From contig NZ_JALJWV010000001.1 of NCBI RefSeq assembly GCF_024169655.1, positions 3,043,001 to 3,107,000 of the forward strand: a DNA stretch of 64,000 nt, written 5' to 3'. The DNA is from Pseudomonas marginalis (lineage in GTDB: Bacteria; Pseudomonadota; Gammaproteobacteria; Pseudomonadales; Pseudomonadaceae). The position numbers and the translations under genes are program-made. This document shows, piece after piece, positions 8,198-17,597 of the stretch (its first letter is position 1; each line of letters opens with the position of its first letter). A model generated the notes under the pieces. The model did no database searches, had not been told where the DNA came from, and was given only the letters and a program-made list of their open reading frames with translations.

Positions 8198-11100
8198 ATG
8201 ACTATTTCTTCTTTGCAAACCCGACCCAGCGCTTCATTGATATCCCTTTCCGCGCAAACGCCAGAACCCGTCGATACTCGGCCGGCCATGACGCTCACAT
8301 CCGGCCACGACTCACCGGTGCCAACGCCGCCGCCAGCCAGCGTCACCGTCGAGCCAAGCTCCAGCCTCAAGGCGAAGCTGGGGCATCATCACAACTTCAA
8401 AACACTCGGAGACAAACTCAACGAAATCGCCCAGCGGCTAGGGCCTGATGCCTCCGCTCCGGCGGTGCTGGCGGCCCTCAAGACAACACCGATGGACGTT
8501 CACCCCGACTCGGTTTATCACAGCGAAGTCGGCGGCAGCACCAGCGTGGATAGCTTTATCAATCGCCAGGGAGGATTGCTTTTACCCTATAGCCATTTAT
8601 CCCTGATCGGTCTGTCGGACGCCATGGCCGCCCGATCCCAGGCACACCCGTTGGGCAACCTGGGCGGCGCCCTCAGTTGGCCGATGCCCTTGAGCGCCGA
8701 CGAGCAACAACGCTTGCATGCCAACACGCTGAATTACACCGACCCGCTTGGGCAAAAACAGTCGCTCAAGCAAACCGCGGGCGGTGTACTGGAGTTCCTG
8801 CGCCATCGAACCCCGCTGCCCGCTGAAGCGCTGACGAGCCCGGCCGCGACGTTGAACGCCCTCATCAGTTCGCCAGAGGCGCAATCATTGGGCGCTGCGC
8901 TGCAGGAACAGATGCAGGGTATTGCCACCGATAGCAGCACGCTCGACTACCTCCTCGCGGCCGTTACATTGCAATTGGACCCAGCGTCCATCACCGCCCC
9001 CCAACGCAATCGCGTTGCCGGTTTTGACCTGGCCGACGCAACACTCAAGGGCAAGTCGGCCACCCAGATACGCGATGCGCTGAGTCAACACCTGGTGGCA
9101 CGAGGCAAGACCAGCCCTGAACTGGCAGGCGCAGCCGCCCACCTGCTACTGGCCGGTCGTGCGCCAGTCTTCCTGATCAAGGACATTCCAGACAGCGTCA
9201 CCTATGGCAGCCCGGCCTGGGTCAATCTCGCGGTGGCCGCAACCACCATCGATGCCCTGACACCAGGCCGAGTTGCCAACATGAGTTTCTCCCAGGTGAT
9301 GCTGGAAGCCGAACACGCCAGCGGCGCAGACCAGGACGTGACGGACGCCGCTCAGCGTAATGCGTTGATCGATTGGGGCGCGGCCAATGGCGTACTGGGA
9401 AAAAAAGCCGATCACCTGTACACCGCCGATGAATTGAACAGCCTGGTGACAAGCTTCAATGCCCGTCGAGCGTTGATGTCGACCGCATCAGAGGCTTTCG
9501 ACAAGGACATCCCGTCACGTAAAGAGTTGGCGTTGGCGGAACTGAGAAAGCGTTTTCCCAAGCACGAGGCGCTGTTTGAAGAGAAGCTGATTCACGTAAG
9601 CCATGTGCCGGGTGGGGATATCCGCCGTAGCAACCAGGTGGTGGGCCCACACTCGCTGCTGGATGTCGCGATGATGGACATCGGGCCTGACGCGGTTTAC
9701 AGCTCCCGCGACCGCCGCGTCCCCCTGGCGGCGTTGAACGCCAACCCCGGCTTTGGGGTGGCCGACGCGTTCGAATCACAGTTCAAAGATGTTATCGCAG
9801 AAAAAAAAGCCGCGATCGGCACGTATATCAAGCACTTGATCAGCCAATTGCCGGAGCAGGACCGAAAAAACTTTGAACAGGGCAATGTCACTTTTTTTCA
9901 GAAACACTCCCACAAAATCGGATTGGGTTTGTTCGGTGACAAAACGGAGCGTCCCAAAGGCGAAGAGTTGCTGGTCAGGATCGAACGCGACGGCATGGCC
10001 AGTGCGTATGCAATCAACTTCAACGCCGGCGTTATCCGTAGCATTCCCGAGAGCCAGGCAACGCCCCGCTCCTCAAGGTCGGCGAGTATCGGCCACGAAA
10101 CAAAAGAGTTCAGCCCCCGCGCGGGTCAATCCCTGCGGAACACTCCACCGCCAGCGTCCGGCGAGTCCCCCGGCGATACCTTTGCCTCGCCCCGCGTCCA
10201 ACTGATCGCCGACGCCTTCGTTGAACATCTCAATCTCGATGATCCTGCGATCAAACAACAGGCGCGCGGCCTCACCACTGACGACAAAAATCGGAACAGG
10301 TCCGAAAAGGTTGAAAACTTCCTGCTGGACCTGATCCCTTTGCGCTCCGCGATCAACCACTTTCGTAATGGCAATATTGGTGACGGCGTGATCGATCTGA
10401 GCCTGGACGCGTTCGGTTTTCTGACGGCGGGCGCGGCGACAGCGGGCAAGGTGGTCAAGATCGCGGGGACCGCGGCTTCGGCTGCAACCCGCGTGGCGCG
10501 GGCGGCCAAAACCATCGGCATGGCAACTTTCGGCGCGCTCAACCCGCTGGGCGGCGCAGGCGACTTGGCGGTTGGCGGTGCGCGCCTGCTCGGTAACGGG
10601 CTCAAATCCCTCGGGACCAAGGGCGTCCAGGGGGTGAACGCATTACGTGGCGCGGCGGGCCGTTACGACCTGTTGAAAGCCGCCAGCAACGACCAGGGTG
10701 TCCTCGCCACCGGCACCGTAAAAATCGGCGAGCACAGTATCGACGGCGCCGCCGTGCTGAAAAATAGTCAATGGCATGCCTTCGACGCCGAAAAAATGCG
10801 CGCATACGGCGGCCCGCTCCAGGGCTTCACACCGGCCACTGTCTCGGTGAGGGGGCAGATCAACCAGAGTTTTACCGATTGGCTCTACAAGAAGCTGGCG
10901 GGCGAAACAGTGCCGACGGCGGGCGCCCCCAGCGTACTCGGTCAATATGTACCCAGGGCGTTCGACGACGCATTGCGACGCGCCCAAGCCCCCGCGCAGA
11001 TTTCCGACTTCAACGCCGGCTACGCGCATGGCAACCCGCACAGGGTGCCTGGCTACTCGTCAGATATGAATGTGATCGAGCTTCAGACCCTGGCCTCCCA

Positions 11101-11821
11101 AGGATGGATGAGCGCGCAAGACATCGGCACGCTGGTCAAACAGATCGAGCGCCAGAAAGTCAAACTGATCCAGGACGGCTTTTTGCTGTTCCAGCAAGAT
11201 ATCCATGCAGTTGGCGGCACCGTGACCCCCATGCCCCAGGAGTTTTACCTCAGCCAAACCAACCTGGCCTCACAGGGTGAGTGTGCGGGTATCGCCAATA
11301 CCCTGGCGCTGGCAATCCATTCGGGCGACGAGACGACCTACCTGGGAAATATGTTCAAAGCCGCCGCCAACCCGGGCGACCCCAACGCTGCCCAGTTCAT
11401 CCGCACCCTCAAGTCTTTTCATCGCGCGGTCAGCCACGTGGAAACCTTCCATATGGGCAAGCAGTCCAGGCAAATCCCCTATGACGAGATCGCTACCGAG
11501 CTGACCAGCGCGACGCCGCCAAGGAGCATGCGGATCGCAACGCGGGATCACGCACTGCTGGCCGGCGTCACGATGCACAACAACAGGCCTGTCTGGTTCT
11601 ACTTTGACCCGAATTTCGGGCTGGCCAAGTTCGACTCGGCCGAGGCCATGAAAAATGGCCTGGAACGCACCTTGAACCGCGGCACCAGCCCGTTTCAGCA
11701 TCGGGCATACGGCACGAATCCGGGCGCGCCTGAGTATAAGGTGAGTTATTTCGATGCCAGCGATATGCGCGCTTACGGCGATGCCGCACACATCAGCCGC
11801 ATCGCATCGGTCCCGTTGTAG
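8198..11821 (+). CDS. Large dermonecrotic-toxin-like protein ending in a C58-like protease domain
   Basis: A 1207-residue protein. Residues 1-60 are rich in Ser, Thr and Pro and lack a Sec signal, as in many type III effectors. The region at about 440-620 (MMDIGPDAVYSSRD, LGLFGDKTERPKGEELLVRI) resembles the N-terminal domain shared by large Pseudomonas dermonecrotic-toxin-like proteins (DUF6543 type). Residues about 724-804 are a Gly/Ala-rich hydrophobic stretch that could insert into membranes. The last 230 residues are a YopT/AvrPphB-like domain with Cys1029 (SQGECAG), His1118 (TRDHALL) and Asp1137 (YFDPNFG). The Cys-His and His-Asp spacings, 89 and 19 residues, are identical in the paralogue at the window start. 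Unlike that paralogue it stops soon after the protease domain. Function is inferred: an exported proteolytic toxin or effector. Confidence 0.7.
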   Translation: MTISSLQTRPSASLISLSAQTPEPVDTRPAMTLTSGHDSPVPTPPPASVTVEPSSSLKAKLGHHHNFKTLGDKLNEIAQRLGPDASAPAVLAALKTTPMDVHPDSVYHSEVGGSTSVDSFINRQGGLLLPYSHLSLIGLSDAMAARSQAHPLGNLGGALSWPMPLSADEQQRLHANTLNYTDPLGQKQSLKQTAGGVLEFLRHRTPLPAEALTSPAATLNALISSPEAQSLGAALQEQMQGIATDSSTLDYLLAAVTLQLDPASITAPQRNRVAGFDLADATLKGKSATQIRDALSQHLVARGKTSPELAGAAAHLLLAGRAPVFLIKDIPDSVTYGSPAWVNLAVAATTIDALTPGRVANMSFSQVMLEAEHASGADQDVTDAAQRNALIDWGAANGVLGKKADHLYTADELNSLVTSFNARRALMSTASEAFDKDIPSRKELALAELRKRFPKHEALFEEKLIHVSHVPGGDIRRSNQVVGPHSLLDVAMMDIGPDAVYSSRDRRVPLAALNANPGFGVADAFESQFKDVIAEKKAAIGTYIKHLISQLPEQDRKNFEQGNVTFFQKHSHKIGLGLFGDKTERPKGEELLVRIERDGMASAYAINFNAGVIRSIPESQATPRSSRSASIGHETKEFSPRAGQSLRNTPPPASGESPGDTFASPRVQLIADAFVEHLNLDDPAIKQQARGLTTDDKNRNRSEKVENFLLDLIPLRSAINHFRNGNIGDGVIDLSLDAFGFLTAGAATAGKVVKIAGTAASAATRVARAAKTIGMATFGALNPLGGAGDLAVGGARLLGNGLKSLGTKGVQGVNALRGAAGRYDLLKAASNDQGVLATGTVKIGEHSIDGAAVLKNSQWHAFDAEKMRAYGGPLQGFTPATVSVRGQINQSFTDWLYKKLAGETVPTAGAPSVLGQYVPRAFDDALRRAQAPAQISDFNAGYAHGNPHRVPGYSSDMNVIELQTLASQGWMSAQDIGTLVKQIERQKVKLIQDGFLLFQQDIHAVGGTVTPMPQEFYLSQTNLASQGECAGIANTLALAIHSGDETTYLGNMFKAAANPGDPNAAQFIRTLKSFHRAVSHVETFHMGKQSRQIPYDEIATELTSATPPRSMRIATRDHALLAGVTMHNNRPVWFYFDPNFGLAKFDSAEAMKNGLERTLNRGTSPFQHRAYGTNPGAPEYKVSYFDASDMRAYGDAAHISRIASVPL

Positions 11822-11864
11822 GTATTTGCACGCCCTGACGCGACATTCTCCGGCGCTAAGTTCA

Positions 11865-11899
11865 CAATGCCAGCAGCTTTTCGGAACTTGCTGGCATTG
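11865..11899. repeat. Inverted repeat with perfect 11-base arms
   Basis: CAATGCCAGCA at 11865-11875 pairs perfectly with TGCTGGCATTG at 11889-11899 around a 13-base loop. It lies 43 bases after the toxin stop and before the receiver gene. No T-run follows on the plus strand, so it is either a factor-assisted terminator or RNA-stability hairpin of the toxin transcript, or an operator. Confidence 0.5.
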
Positions 11900-11969
11900 C
11901 CGCCACTCACTACTGGGTTGCGTTTAAACCTGTCGCGCCCAGCACCTCACTTTTTCAGGAATGTTCATT

Positions 11970-12335
11970 ATGTCGGCGCTCACCTCAACCATTCTCGTAG
12001 TCGAAGACGACACCATCGTGCGCATGCTGATCGTCGACGTACTCGAAGAGCTGGGGTTTCGTGTATTTGAGGCTGAAGACGCCCAATCGGCGCTCAAATT
12101 CGTGAAAGAGACGAGCAATGTCATTGACCTGATGATGACCGATGTCGGCCTGCCGGACATGAATGGCCGGGACTTGGCCATCCTGGTGCGCGAACAGCGC
12201 CCGCAACTGCCGGTCCTGTTTGCCAGTGGTTATGCCGAGAGCGTCGAGGTTCCGCCCGGTATGCAATCGATCGCCAAGCCGTTCTCCATCGATCAACTGC
12301 GCGATAAGGTCAAAGCCATGCTTAGCGCGGCCTGA
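11970..12335 (+). CDS. Single-domain response regulator (REC only)
   Basis: A 121-residue receiver with VVEDDT, phosphoacceptor Asp58 (LMMTDVGLPD), Ser in FASGYAES and Lys in IAKPFS. The ATG at 11970 is chosen because AGGA lies 9 bases upstream; an earlier in-frame ATG directly abuts that AGGA. It resembles the lone receiver at 1354-1731 in size and motif spacing, so the toxin/kinase block is bracketed by two stand-alone receivers. It is followed by a clear terminator and is probably monocistronic. Partner kinase: likely one of the two encoded at 1.8-7.9 kb, by proximity only. Confidence 0.85.
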   Translation: MSALTSTILVVEDDTIVRMLIVDVLEELGFRVFEAEDAQSALKFVKETSNVIDLMMTDVGLPDMNGRDLAILVREQRPQLPVLFASGYAESVEVPPGMQSIAKPFSIDQLRDKVKAMLSAA

Positions 12336-12352
12336 CGTTAGCGCGCCCCTCC

Positions 12353-12379
12353 AATGCCGCCCAGTTGGGCGGCATTTTT
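12353..12379 (+). terminator. Rho-independent terminator after the receiver gene
   Basis: AATGCCGCCCA and TGGGCGGCATT form a long GC-rich stem with a minimal loop, followed by TTTT on the plus strand. It ends the transcript of the receiver gene. Confidence 0.85.
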
Positions 12380-12500
12380 GCGTCAAGCAGTGCGTCATGC
12401 CGGGATTAACGTGACGTTCGACCAATAAAGTTGGAAACTCGACGCTTTGCCACGCCACTCAATAGCACTCCTCACAAGACTTCTGGAAGGACGCAACAAC

Positions 12501-13901
12501 ATGATTGGAAAACCGACGCGCCTGCTGTTGGCGAGCCTCTCGATACTCATGAGCACTGGCGCCTGGGCCGACTTCACGGCCACCCCCTCTGAGGCTCGGG
12601 CGATTGCCAAGGAAGCTTATTTGTATGGCTACCCGGTCGTGGAAATGTACAAGACGCTCTACACCCAGGCGGTCGACAAAGGCGGCGTCAACTACAAGGC
12701 ACCCTTCAACCGTATCGGCAATACCGCCCAGGTCTTCACCCCCAAGGACACCGCGCTCGCCACGCCGAACCCAGATACGCCCTACTCCTTCGTCTGGATG
12801 GACCTGCGCAGCGAGCCGCTGGTGCTGACGTTGCCCAAGATTGAAGACAACCGCTATTACTCGGTGCAACTGATCGACCTCTATACGCAGAACTTCGCGT
12901 ACCTGGGCACGCGCAGCACCGGCAACAATGGCGGCCACTACATGATCGCCGGGCCCAACTGGAAAGGTCAGCAGCCGGTCGACGTGGATCGCGTGGTGTA
13001 CAGCGAAAGCAATATCGCCTACGCCCTGTACCGCACGCAGTTGTTTGATGAAAAGGACCTGAACAAGGTCAAGCAGATCCAGAATGGCTACAAAGTGCAG
13101 TCTCTCAGCAGCTACGTGAAACAGGCCGCCCCGGCCAAGGCGCCGAAGATCGATTGGCCCAAGCCGATGGCCAGCATGAGCGAAGGCCCCCAACTGTTTC
13201 GCTACTTGAACTTCATGCTCGCCTTCGCTGCGCCCCAGGACAGTGAGAAAGACCTGCTCGCACGCTTTGCCACCATCGGCATCGCACCGGGCGCGCCATT
13301 CAAGGTCAACCAGTTGAGCACCGAACAGCGTAAAGCGCTGGAAGACGGAATCGCCGACGCCAAGGCCGAGTTTGCAGCGTTCAAAAAAGACAAACTCGAC
13401 ACCCAGCAGGTTGCCGTAGGCGACTTGTTCGGCAACCGCGATCACCTGAACAACAACTACCTGTACCGCTATGCCGGTGCCGACGTGGGGCTTTTCGGCA
13501 ACTCCGCCGATGAAGCCACCTACTTCAATTACGTTGTCGACAGTGAAGGCAAACCCGCCAACGGCGCACGCCACAGCTACACCGTGCACTTCGCCAAGGA
13601 CCAACTGCCGCCGGCCGATGCGTTCTGGTCACTGACCCTGTACGACACGAAGACCAAGTTGCTGGTGCCCAACCACAAGAAACGCTACGTGATCAACTCG
13701 CGGATGCTGCCCCACCTCAAGCTGGACGCCGATGGCGGCCTGACCCTGGCGCTGCAGCACCACGAACCGCCAAAAGCCGAGCAGAGCAACTGGTTGCCGG
13801 CACCGCCCGGCCCGTTCTACGCCGTGTTGCGGATGTACCTGCCAAAGCCCGAGGCGAATAACGGTCAGTGGAAACTGCCGCCGCTGACGCCACTGAAATA
13901 G
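12501..13901 (+). CDS. Exported DUF1254/DUF1214 protein
   Basis: A 466-residue protein with a Sec signal peptide (MIGKPTR, a hydrophobic stretch, GAWA then DF). The N-terminal half fits DUF1254 (EAYLYGYPVVEMYK, NPDTPYSFVWMDL, RYYSVQLIDLYTQN) and the C-terminal part DUF1214 (FWSLTLYD, YVINSR, NWLPAPPGPFYAVLRMY). Family members are periplasmic and of unknown biochemical role. The start at 12501 is chosen because GGAAGGA precedes it and it gives a clean signal peptide; an upstream in-frame ATG at 12447 lacks both. It stands alone and is convergent with the lipoprotein gene that ends at 13920. Confidence 0.85.
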   Translation: MIGKPTRLLLASLSILMSTGAWADFTATPSEARAIAKEAYLYGYPVVEMYKTLYTQAVDKGGVNYKAPFNRIGNTAQVFTPKDTALATPNPDTPYSFVWMDLRSEPLVLTLPKIEDNRYYSVQLIDLYTQNFAYLGTRSTGNNGGHYMIAGPNWKGQQPVDVDRVVYSESNIAYALYRTQLFDEKDLNKVKQIQNGYKVQSLSSYVKQAAPAKAPKIDWPKPMASMSEGPQLFRYLNFMLAFAAPQDSEKDLLARFATIGIAPGAPFKVNQLSTEQRKALEDGIADAKAEFAAFKKDKLDTQQVAVGDLFGNRDHLNNNYLYRYAGADVGLFGNSADEATYFNYVVDSEGKPANGARHSYTVHFAKDQLPPADAFWSLTLYDTKTKLLVPNHKKRYVINSRMLPHLKLDADGGLTLALQHHEPPKAEQSNWLPAPPGPFYAVLRMYLPKPEANNGQWKLPPLTPLK

Positions 13902-13919
13902 TCCCAGGCACTGCGCGAT

Positions 13920-14591
13920 TTACTGCTTTTTCAGTTTCACATACGACTGGTGCAAGTCCGACGCCCAACCGTCGACCACGCTTTTTACGTCATTGGGCGT
14001 CATCACCTGCGAGTCGTTTTCCAGCGGCTTGCCGGTGCCCTTGCGTACCACCTCAGCGATCACCTTGCCGTTGGCGCCGTCGAGAAACTGCGCCTCGGTG
14101 CCCAGCACTGTGTCCTGGTCGCGGATGCCGGTGCCGGTACTCACCGCCGCAGCCACCAGGGCGACCGGCACGAACTCATAAGGTTTCAGGCCCTGGGTTT
14201 TACTGCTGACCGCCGTGATCGCTGCGCGCACCACTAACACCCCGTTGCCTGGCCCTTGTGCAAGGGGCAATGACTTGCCGATTTCGCGCTTGAGGGCCTG
14301 ATTGAAGTAGTCGTTGATGCCGCGCAACGTGCTCTCAGGGATTTTCGCGGTGGCTTGGGGCCTGGGGTAAAACTGGGTCGGTTCGATATACACCGCGTTG
14401 TAGCGGCCCAGATCCAGTGTCGGATCGACCCAGCGCACCACCTTGACGCCCGAAGGCGACGTGGCCGGCTTGAGGCGGCTGTAATCGGAGAGGAATCCTG
14501 AATACTCATCCGGTTGCGTGACTTGGCTGGCACAGCCCACCATCCCGATCGTGGCGATGCAGAGCGTGCTGATCATTAGCCTTAGTTTCAT
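13920..14591 (-). CDS. DUF3313 lipoprotein
   Basis: A 223-residue protein with a lipoprotein signal: a hydrophobic stretch ending MVGCAS, cleavage expected before Cys20. The mature part matches the DUF3313 pattern (DEYSGFLSDYSRL, then YNAVYIEP, then GTGIRDQDTVLG). It is expected at the inner face of the outer membrane. Function in the family is not established. It is monocistronic, with no clear partner in the flanking genes. Confidence 0.8.
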   Translation of the reverse strand: MKLRLMISTLCIATIGMVGCASQVTQPDEYSGFLSDYSRLKPATSPSGVKVVRWVDPTLDLGRYNAVYIEPTQFYPRPQATAKIPESTLRGINDYFNQALKREIGKSLPLAQGPGNGVLVVRAAITAVSSKTQGLKPYEFVPVALVAAAVSTGTGIRDQDTVLGTEAQFLDGANGKVIAEVVRKGTGKPLENDSQVMTPNDVKSVVDGWASDLHQSYVKLKKQ

Positions 14592-14668
14592 CCTCGAACT
14601 CCTTGGCAGTCATCATCAGAACGTTGAGCTGTAGGTATAGCCAATCCTGGGAAAAAGCGCTGAAAAGC

Positions 14669-15163
14669 TCAGCCGCGCTCGCGCGGAATCAGGCTCTGCA
14701 ACTGTGCGGCCAGGAAGTTCGCGTTGAAGGCGAAGGTGTCCGGGTCTTTCAAACCGTTGGTTTTCTTCCACAACCAGTCGTTTTTGTCCGCCGGCAGCAC
14801 CAGTGAAACACTGCCGTGCCGTGCCGCCGTCAGGCCCATGACCGACACCGAAATCAAGCCGCCGACGCCCATCACGTCCGGCACGAACTCGACGTTTTTG
14901 CCAGTGATCTGCACGGTGAGCTTTTCGCTCTTGAAGGGCGACGTCTCCACCGGAACGCTCGGGCCGCTGGCGACATACTCTTCGCGGTGGACTTCAAGCA
15001 AGCCCGCGGTGTTGACCGGTTGCAGCCATTGTTCGATCTGCTGGAACAACTCGCCGAGCTTTAGCGCCCAGCGCGCCGATTGCAGCTCGAACTGCTGTTT
15101 TTTATGGGCTTCGCTATCGGCGTAATGACGAAGCATCTCGCCCAGTTGCTGTACATCATCCAT
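14669..15163 (-). CDS. Conserved hypothetical protein, cytoplasmic
   Basis: A 164-residue protein of unrecognised family. Residues 1-50 are helical and rich in Gln, Glu and His (a possible coiled coil). The rest looks like a mixed alpha/beta domain with VGGLISVSVMGLTA and WLWKKTNGL. No signal peptide or membrane segment is seen. The start MDDVQQ is preferred over an upstream start because AAGGA lies 8 bases before it. It lies downstream of the sulfite reductase/DUF934 pair on the same strand, with a gap of about 70 bases, so co-transcription is possible. Confidence 0.6.
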   Translation of the reverse strand: MDDVQQLGEMLRHYADSEAHKKQQFELQSARWALKLGELFQQIEQWLQPVNTAGLLEVHREEYVASGPSVPVETSPFKSEKLTVQITGKNVEFVPDVMGVGGLISVSVMGLTAARHGSVSLVLPADKNDWLWKKTNGLKDPDTFAFNANFLAAQLQSLIPRERG

Positions 15164-15231
15164 TGCGGTTTTCCTTGGGTGAGCCATAGTGCGAACCACG
15201 ATCATGGCAGATGCGGCGACTCACCGTATGA

Positions 15232-15696
15232 TTAACGCCGACGGAACAGCGGGCGTGGCTCGATCACGCTGCGCCCATACTGCACGCTCATCCCCGCCAG
15301 CCCCTTCAGGGCGTCTTCAGCCGATTTGTCCGCGCGCACCGCAAATGCATCGAACCCGCACTGGCGCATGTGACTGAGCTGATCGCGCAGCACATCGCCG
15401 ATCGCCCGCAACTCGCCTCGCCAGCCCATACGCGTGCGCAACAGATAGGCCTGGCTGTAGGCGCGCCCATCGCGAAAGCTGGGAAAATCCAGGGCAATCA
15501 GCGGCAGCGTGGCGAGCCAGGGCAGCACCTGCTCGACCTCATCATCCGGGCCCAGCCACACGCCATGCCCCGGCGCATAGGACGCCAGCGGCAGGATCAG
15601 CGCACCGCCCGCCGGTACTTCATCACGCACCAATATCCACGGGTCATCCGCAACCAGACGCGCTTCACCCTGCTCAAGCCTCAACAGATTGTTCAT
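15232..15696 (-). CDS. DUF934 protein, partner of the sulfite/nitrite reductase
   Basis: A 154-residue DUF934 protein with ALDFPSFRDGRAYSQAYLLR and a C-terminal QYGRSVIEPRPLF. Its ATG overlaps the reductase stop as ATGA, so the two are translationally coupled. DUF934 genes are regularly found beside assimilatory sulfite reductase genes in proteobacteria, and a role in electron delivery or assembly is assumed rather than shown. No cofactor-binding cysteine cluster is seen. Confidence 0.85.
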   Translation of the reverse strand: MNNLLRLEQGEARLVADDPWILVRDEVPAGGALILPLASYAPGHGVWLGPDDEVEQVLPWLATLPLIALDFPSFRDGRAYSQAYLLRTRMGWRGELRAIGDVLRDQLSHMRQCGFDAFAVRADKSAEDALKGLAGMSVQYGRSVIEPRPLFRRR

Positions 15697-17357
15697 GCCG
15701 GCTGCTCCGCGTACACCCGCTCCTTGAACGGCTCCAGGCCAATGCGCTGCACGGTATCGACAAAGCGTTCTTCGCTTTCGCGGTAGCGCACAAAGGTGCT
15801 GATCACACGCTCGATCACATCGGGAATCTCAGCGGCGCTGAACGAGGGGCCGATCACTTTGCCCAGTGAACTGTGTTTGCCCTGAGCCCCGCCAAGGGTG
15901 ATCTGATACCACTCACTGCCATTCTTATCGACGCCCAGGATGCCGATATTGCCGATGTGGTGATGGCCGCAGGCATTGATGCAGCCGGAAATATTCAGAC
16001 TGATATCACCCAGGTCGTGCAGGTAGTCGAGGTTATCGAAGCGCTGTTGGATCGCCTGGGCGATGGGGATCGACTTGGCATTGGCCAGGGCGCAGAAGTC
16101 GCCGCCGGGGCAGGCAATGATGTCGGTCAGCAGGCCGATATTCGCCGCGCCCAGGCCGTGTTCACAGGCCAGGCGCCACACGGCATGCAGATGCTCCTTG
16201 GGCACATCCGGCAACACGATGTTCTGTTCATGGGCGATACGGATTTCGCCAAAACCGAACCGCTCCGCCCACTCGGCCACGGCCTCCATTTGCGGGGCGC
16301 TGACGTCGCCGGGCGGCGCGCTGATGCCAGGTTTGGTGGACAGCACCACGCTGGTGTAGCCCGCGACTTTATGCGGCATGACGTTGCGGCTGACCCAGCG
16401 CGCAAAGCCCGGGTTGTCGGCCAGTTCGGTGCCGTAGGCCAGGCTGGTATCGCTGAGCGACGCGTAAGCCGGCGGCACGAAGGCCGATGCCACACGGTCG
16501 TACTCGGCATCGGTCAACTGCGCCGGGCCATCGCGCAGGTACTGCCACTCTTCCTCAACCTCGCGGGAGAACGCCTCGATCCCCAGCGCCTTGACCAGGA
16601 TTTTGATGCGCGCCTTGTACTTGTTGTCCCGCCGACCATGCCGGTTGTACACGCGCAACACCGCCTCGACGTAGGACAGCAGGTGCCGCCACGGCAAACC
16701 CTCGCGGATCTGCAAGCCCAGGATCGGCGTGCGTCCCAGGCCACCGCCCACCATCACGCGCAACAGCATGTCGCCTTGGTCGTCGCGGTAAAGGTACAGG
16801 CCGATGTCGTGCATCATGATCGCCGCGCGGTCTTCGCGGGCCGAGCAGATGGCGATCTTGAACTTGCGCGGCAGGAACAGGAATTCCGGGTTGATGGTTG
16901 ACCATTGGCGCAGGATCTCCGCCAAGGGGCGCGGGTCCAGCAGTTCATCGGCGGCCACCCCGGCAAAGGCTTCGGTGGTGATATTGCGCACGCAGTTGCC
17001 GGAGGTCTGGATCGCATGCATGTCGACCTGGGCCAGGCGTTCAAGGATGTCGGGCACCTGGTGCAGCTCGATCCAGTTGAACTGCAGGTTCTGGCGGGTG
17101 GTGAAGTGGCCGTAGCCACGGTCGTAGTCGCGGGCGATGCTGGCCAGGGTGCGCATCTGTTCGGCGCTCAAAGTGCCATAGGGAATCGCCACCCGCAGCA
17201 TGTAGGCATGCTTTTGCAGGTACAGGCCGTTCTGCAGGCGCAAGGGCAGAAACTCTTCTTCGCTCAAGTCGCCGGCGATATAACGCTCGACCTGATCACG
17301 AAATTGCGCCACGCGCTCGAACACCAGCGCCCGGTCGTATGCGTCGTACTGGTACAT
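15693..17357 (-). CDS. cysI: Siroheme/[4Fe-4S] sulfite or nitrite reductase
   Basis: A 554-residue one-chain reductase. It has two ferredoxin-like half domains, with GYGHFTTRQNLQFN near residue 85 and VGGGLGR near 205. The C-terminal siroheme/iron-sulfur site has four cysteines: Cys416 and Cys422 (CPGGDFC), Cys459 and Cys463 (SGCINACGHHH). It reduces sulfite to sulfide, or nitrite to ammonia, with six electrons in the cytoplasm. Sequence alone does not settle the substrate; coupling to DUF934 favours assimilatory sulfite reduction. A divergent orphan ccoN follows. In P. aeruginosa a homologous reductase also lies beside the orphan ccoN4, where a link to nitrite and cyanide has been discussed. 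Confidence 0.9.
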   Translation of the reverse strand: MYQYDAYDRALVFERVAQFRDQVERYIAGDLSEEEFLPLRLQNGLYLQKHAYMLRVAIPYGTLSAEQMRTLASIARDYDRGYGHFTTRQNLQFNWIELHQVPDILERLAQVDMHAIQTSGNCVRNITTEAFAGVAADELLDPRPLAEILRQWSTINPEFLFLPRKFKIAICSAREDRAAIMMHDIGLYLYRDDQGDMLLRVMVGGGLGRTPILGLQIREGLPWRHLLSYVEAVLRVYNRHGRRDNKYKARIKILVKALGIEAFSREVEEEWQYLRDGPAQLTDAEYDRVASAFVPPAYASLSDTSLAYGTELADNPGFARWVSRNVMPHKVAGYTSVVLSTKPGISAPPGDVSAPQMEAVAEWAERFGFGEIRIAHEQNIVLPDVPKEHLHAVWRLACEHGLGAANIGLLTDIIACPGGDFCALANAKSIPIAQAIQQRFDNLDYLHDLGDISLNISGCINACGHHHIGNIGILGVDKNGSEWYQITLGGAQGKHSSLGKVIGPSFSAAEIPDVIERVISTFVRYRESEERFVDTVQRIGLEPFKERVYAEQPA

Positions 17358-17597
17358 ATCACCGCCTCATCAGGGTTGGCCGCGTCCCAGGGCGCGACTT
17401 CTAGGGGGGCGACTATGCACCTGCGGCGCAGGGCGTAAAAGATTCAGGTGCAGGCATAAAAAGCAGATCAGATGGACTGTAAGTCATGCTTTCACGCCGA
17501 ATAAACTGATCCGTAGTAATGAGCTTTTTCTGAGCCTGTTTTGTTTTGTCCACACTTCCTACAGTGCCCGCCACTTGGAACCGTGGGAGGACTGAGC

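Noticed and set aside
17358..17597. ANR/FNR box before ccoN
   Set aside because: No TTGAT-N4-ATCAA sequence with acceptable mismatches was found in the intergenic region.
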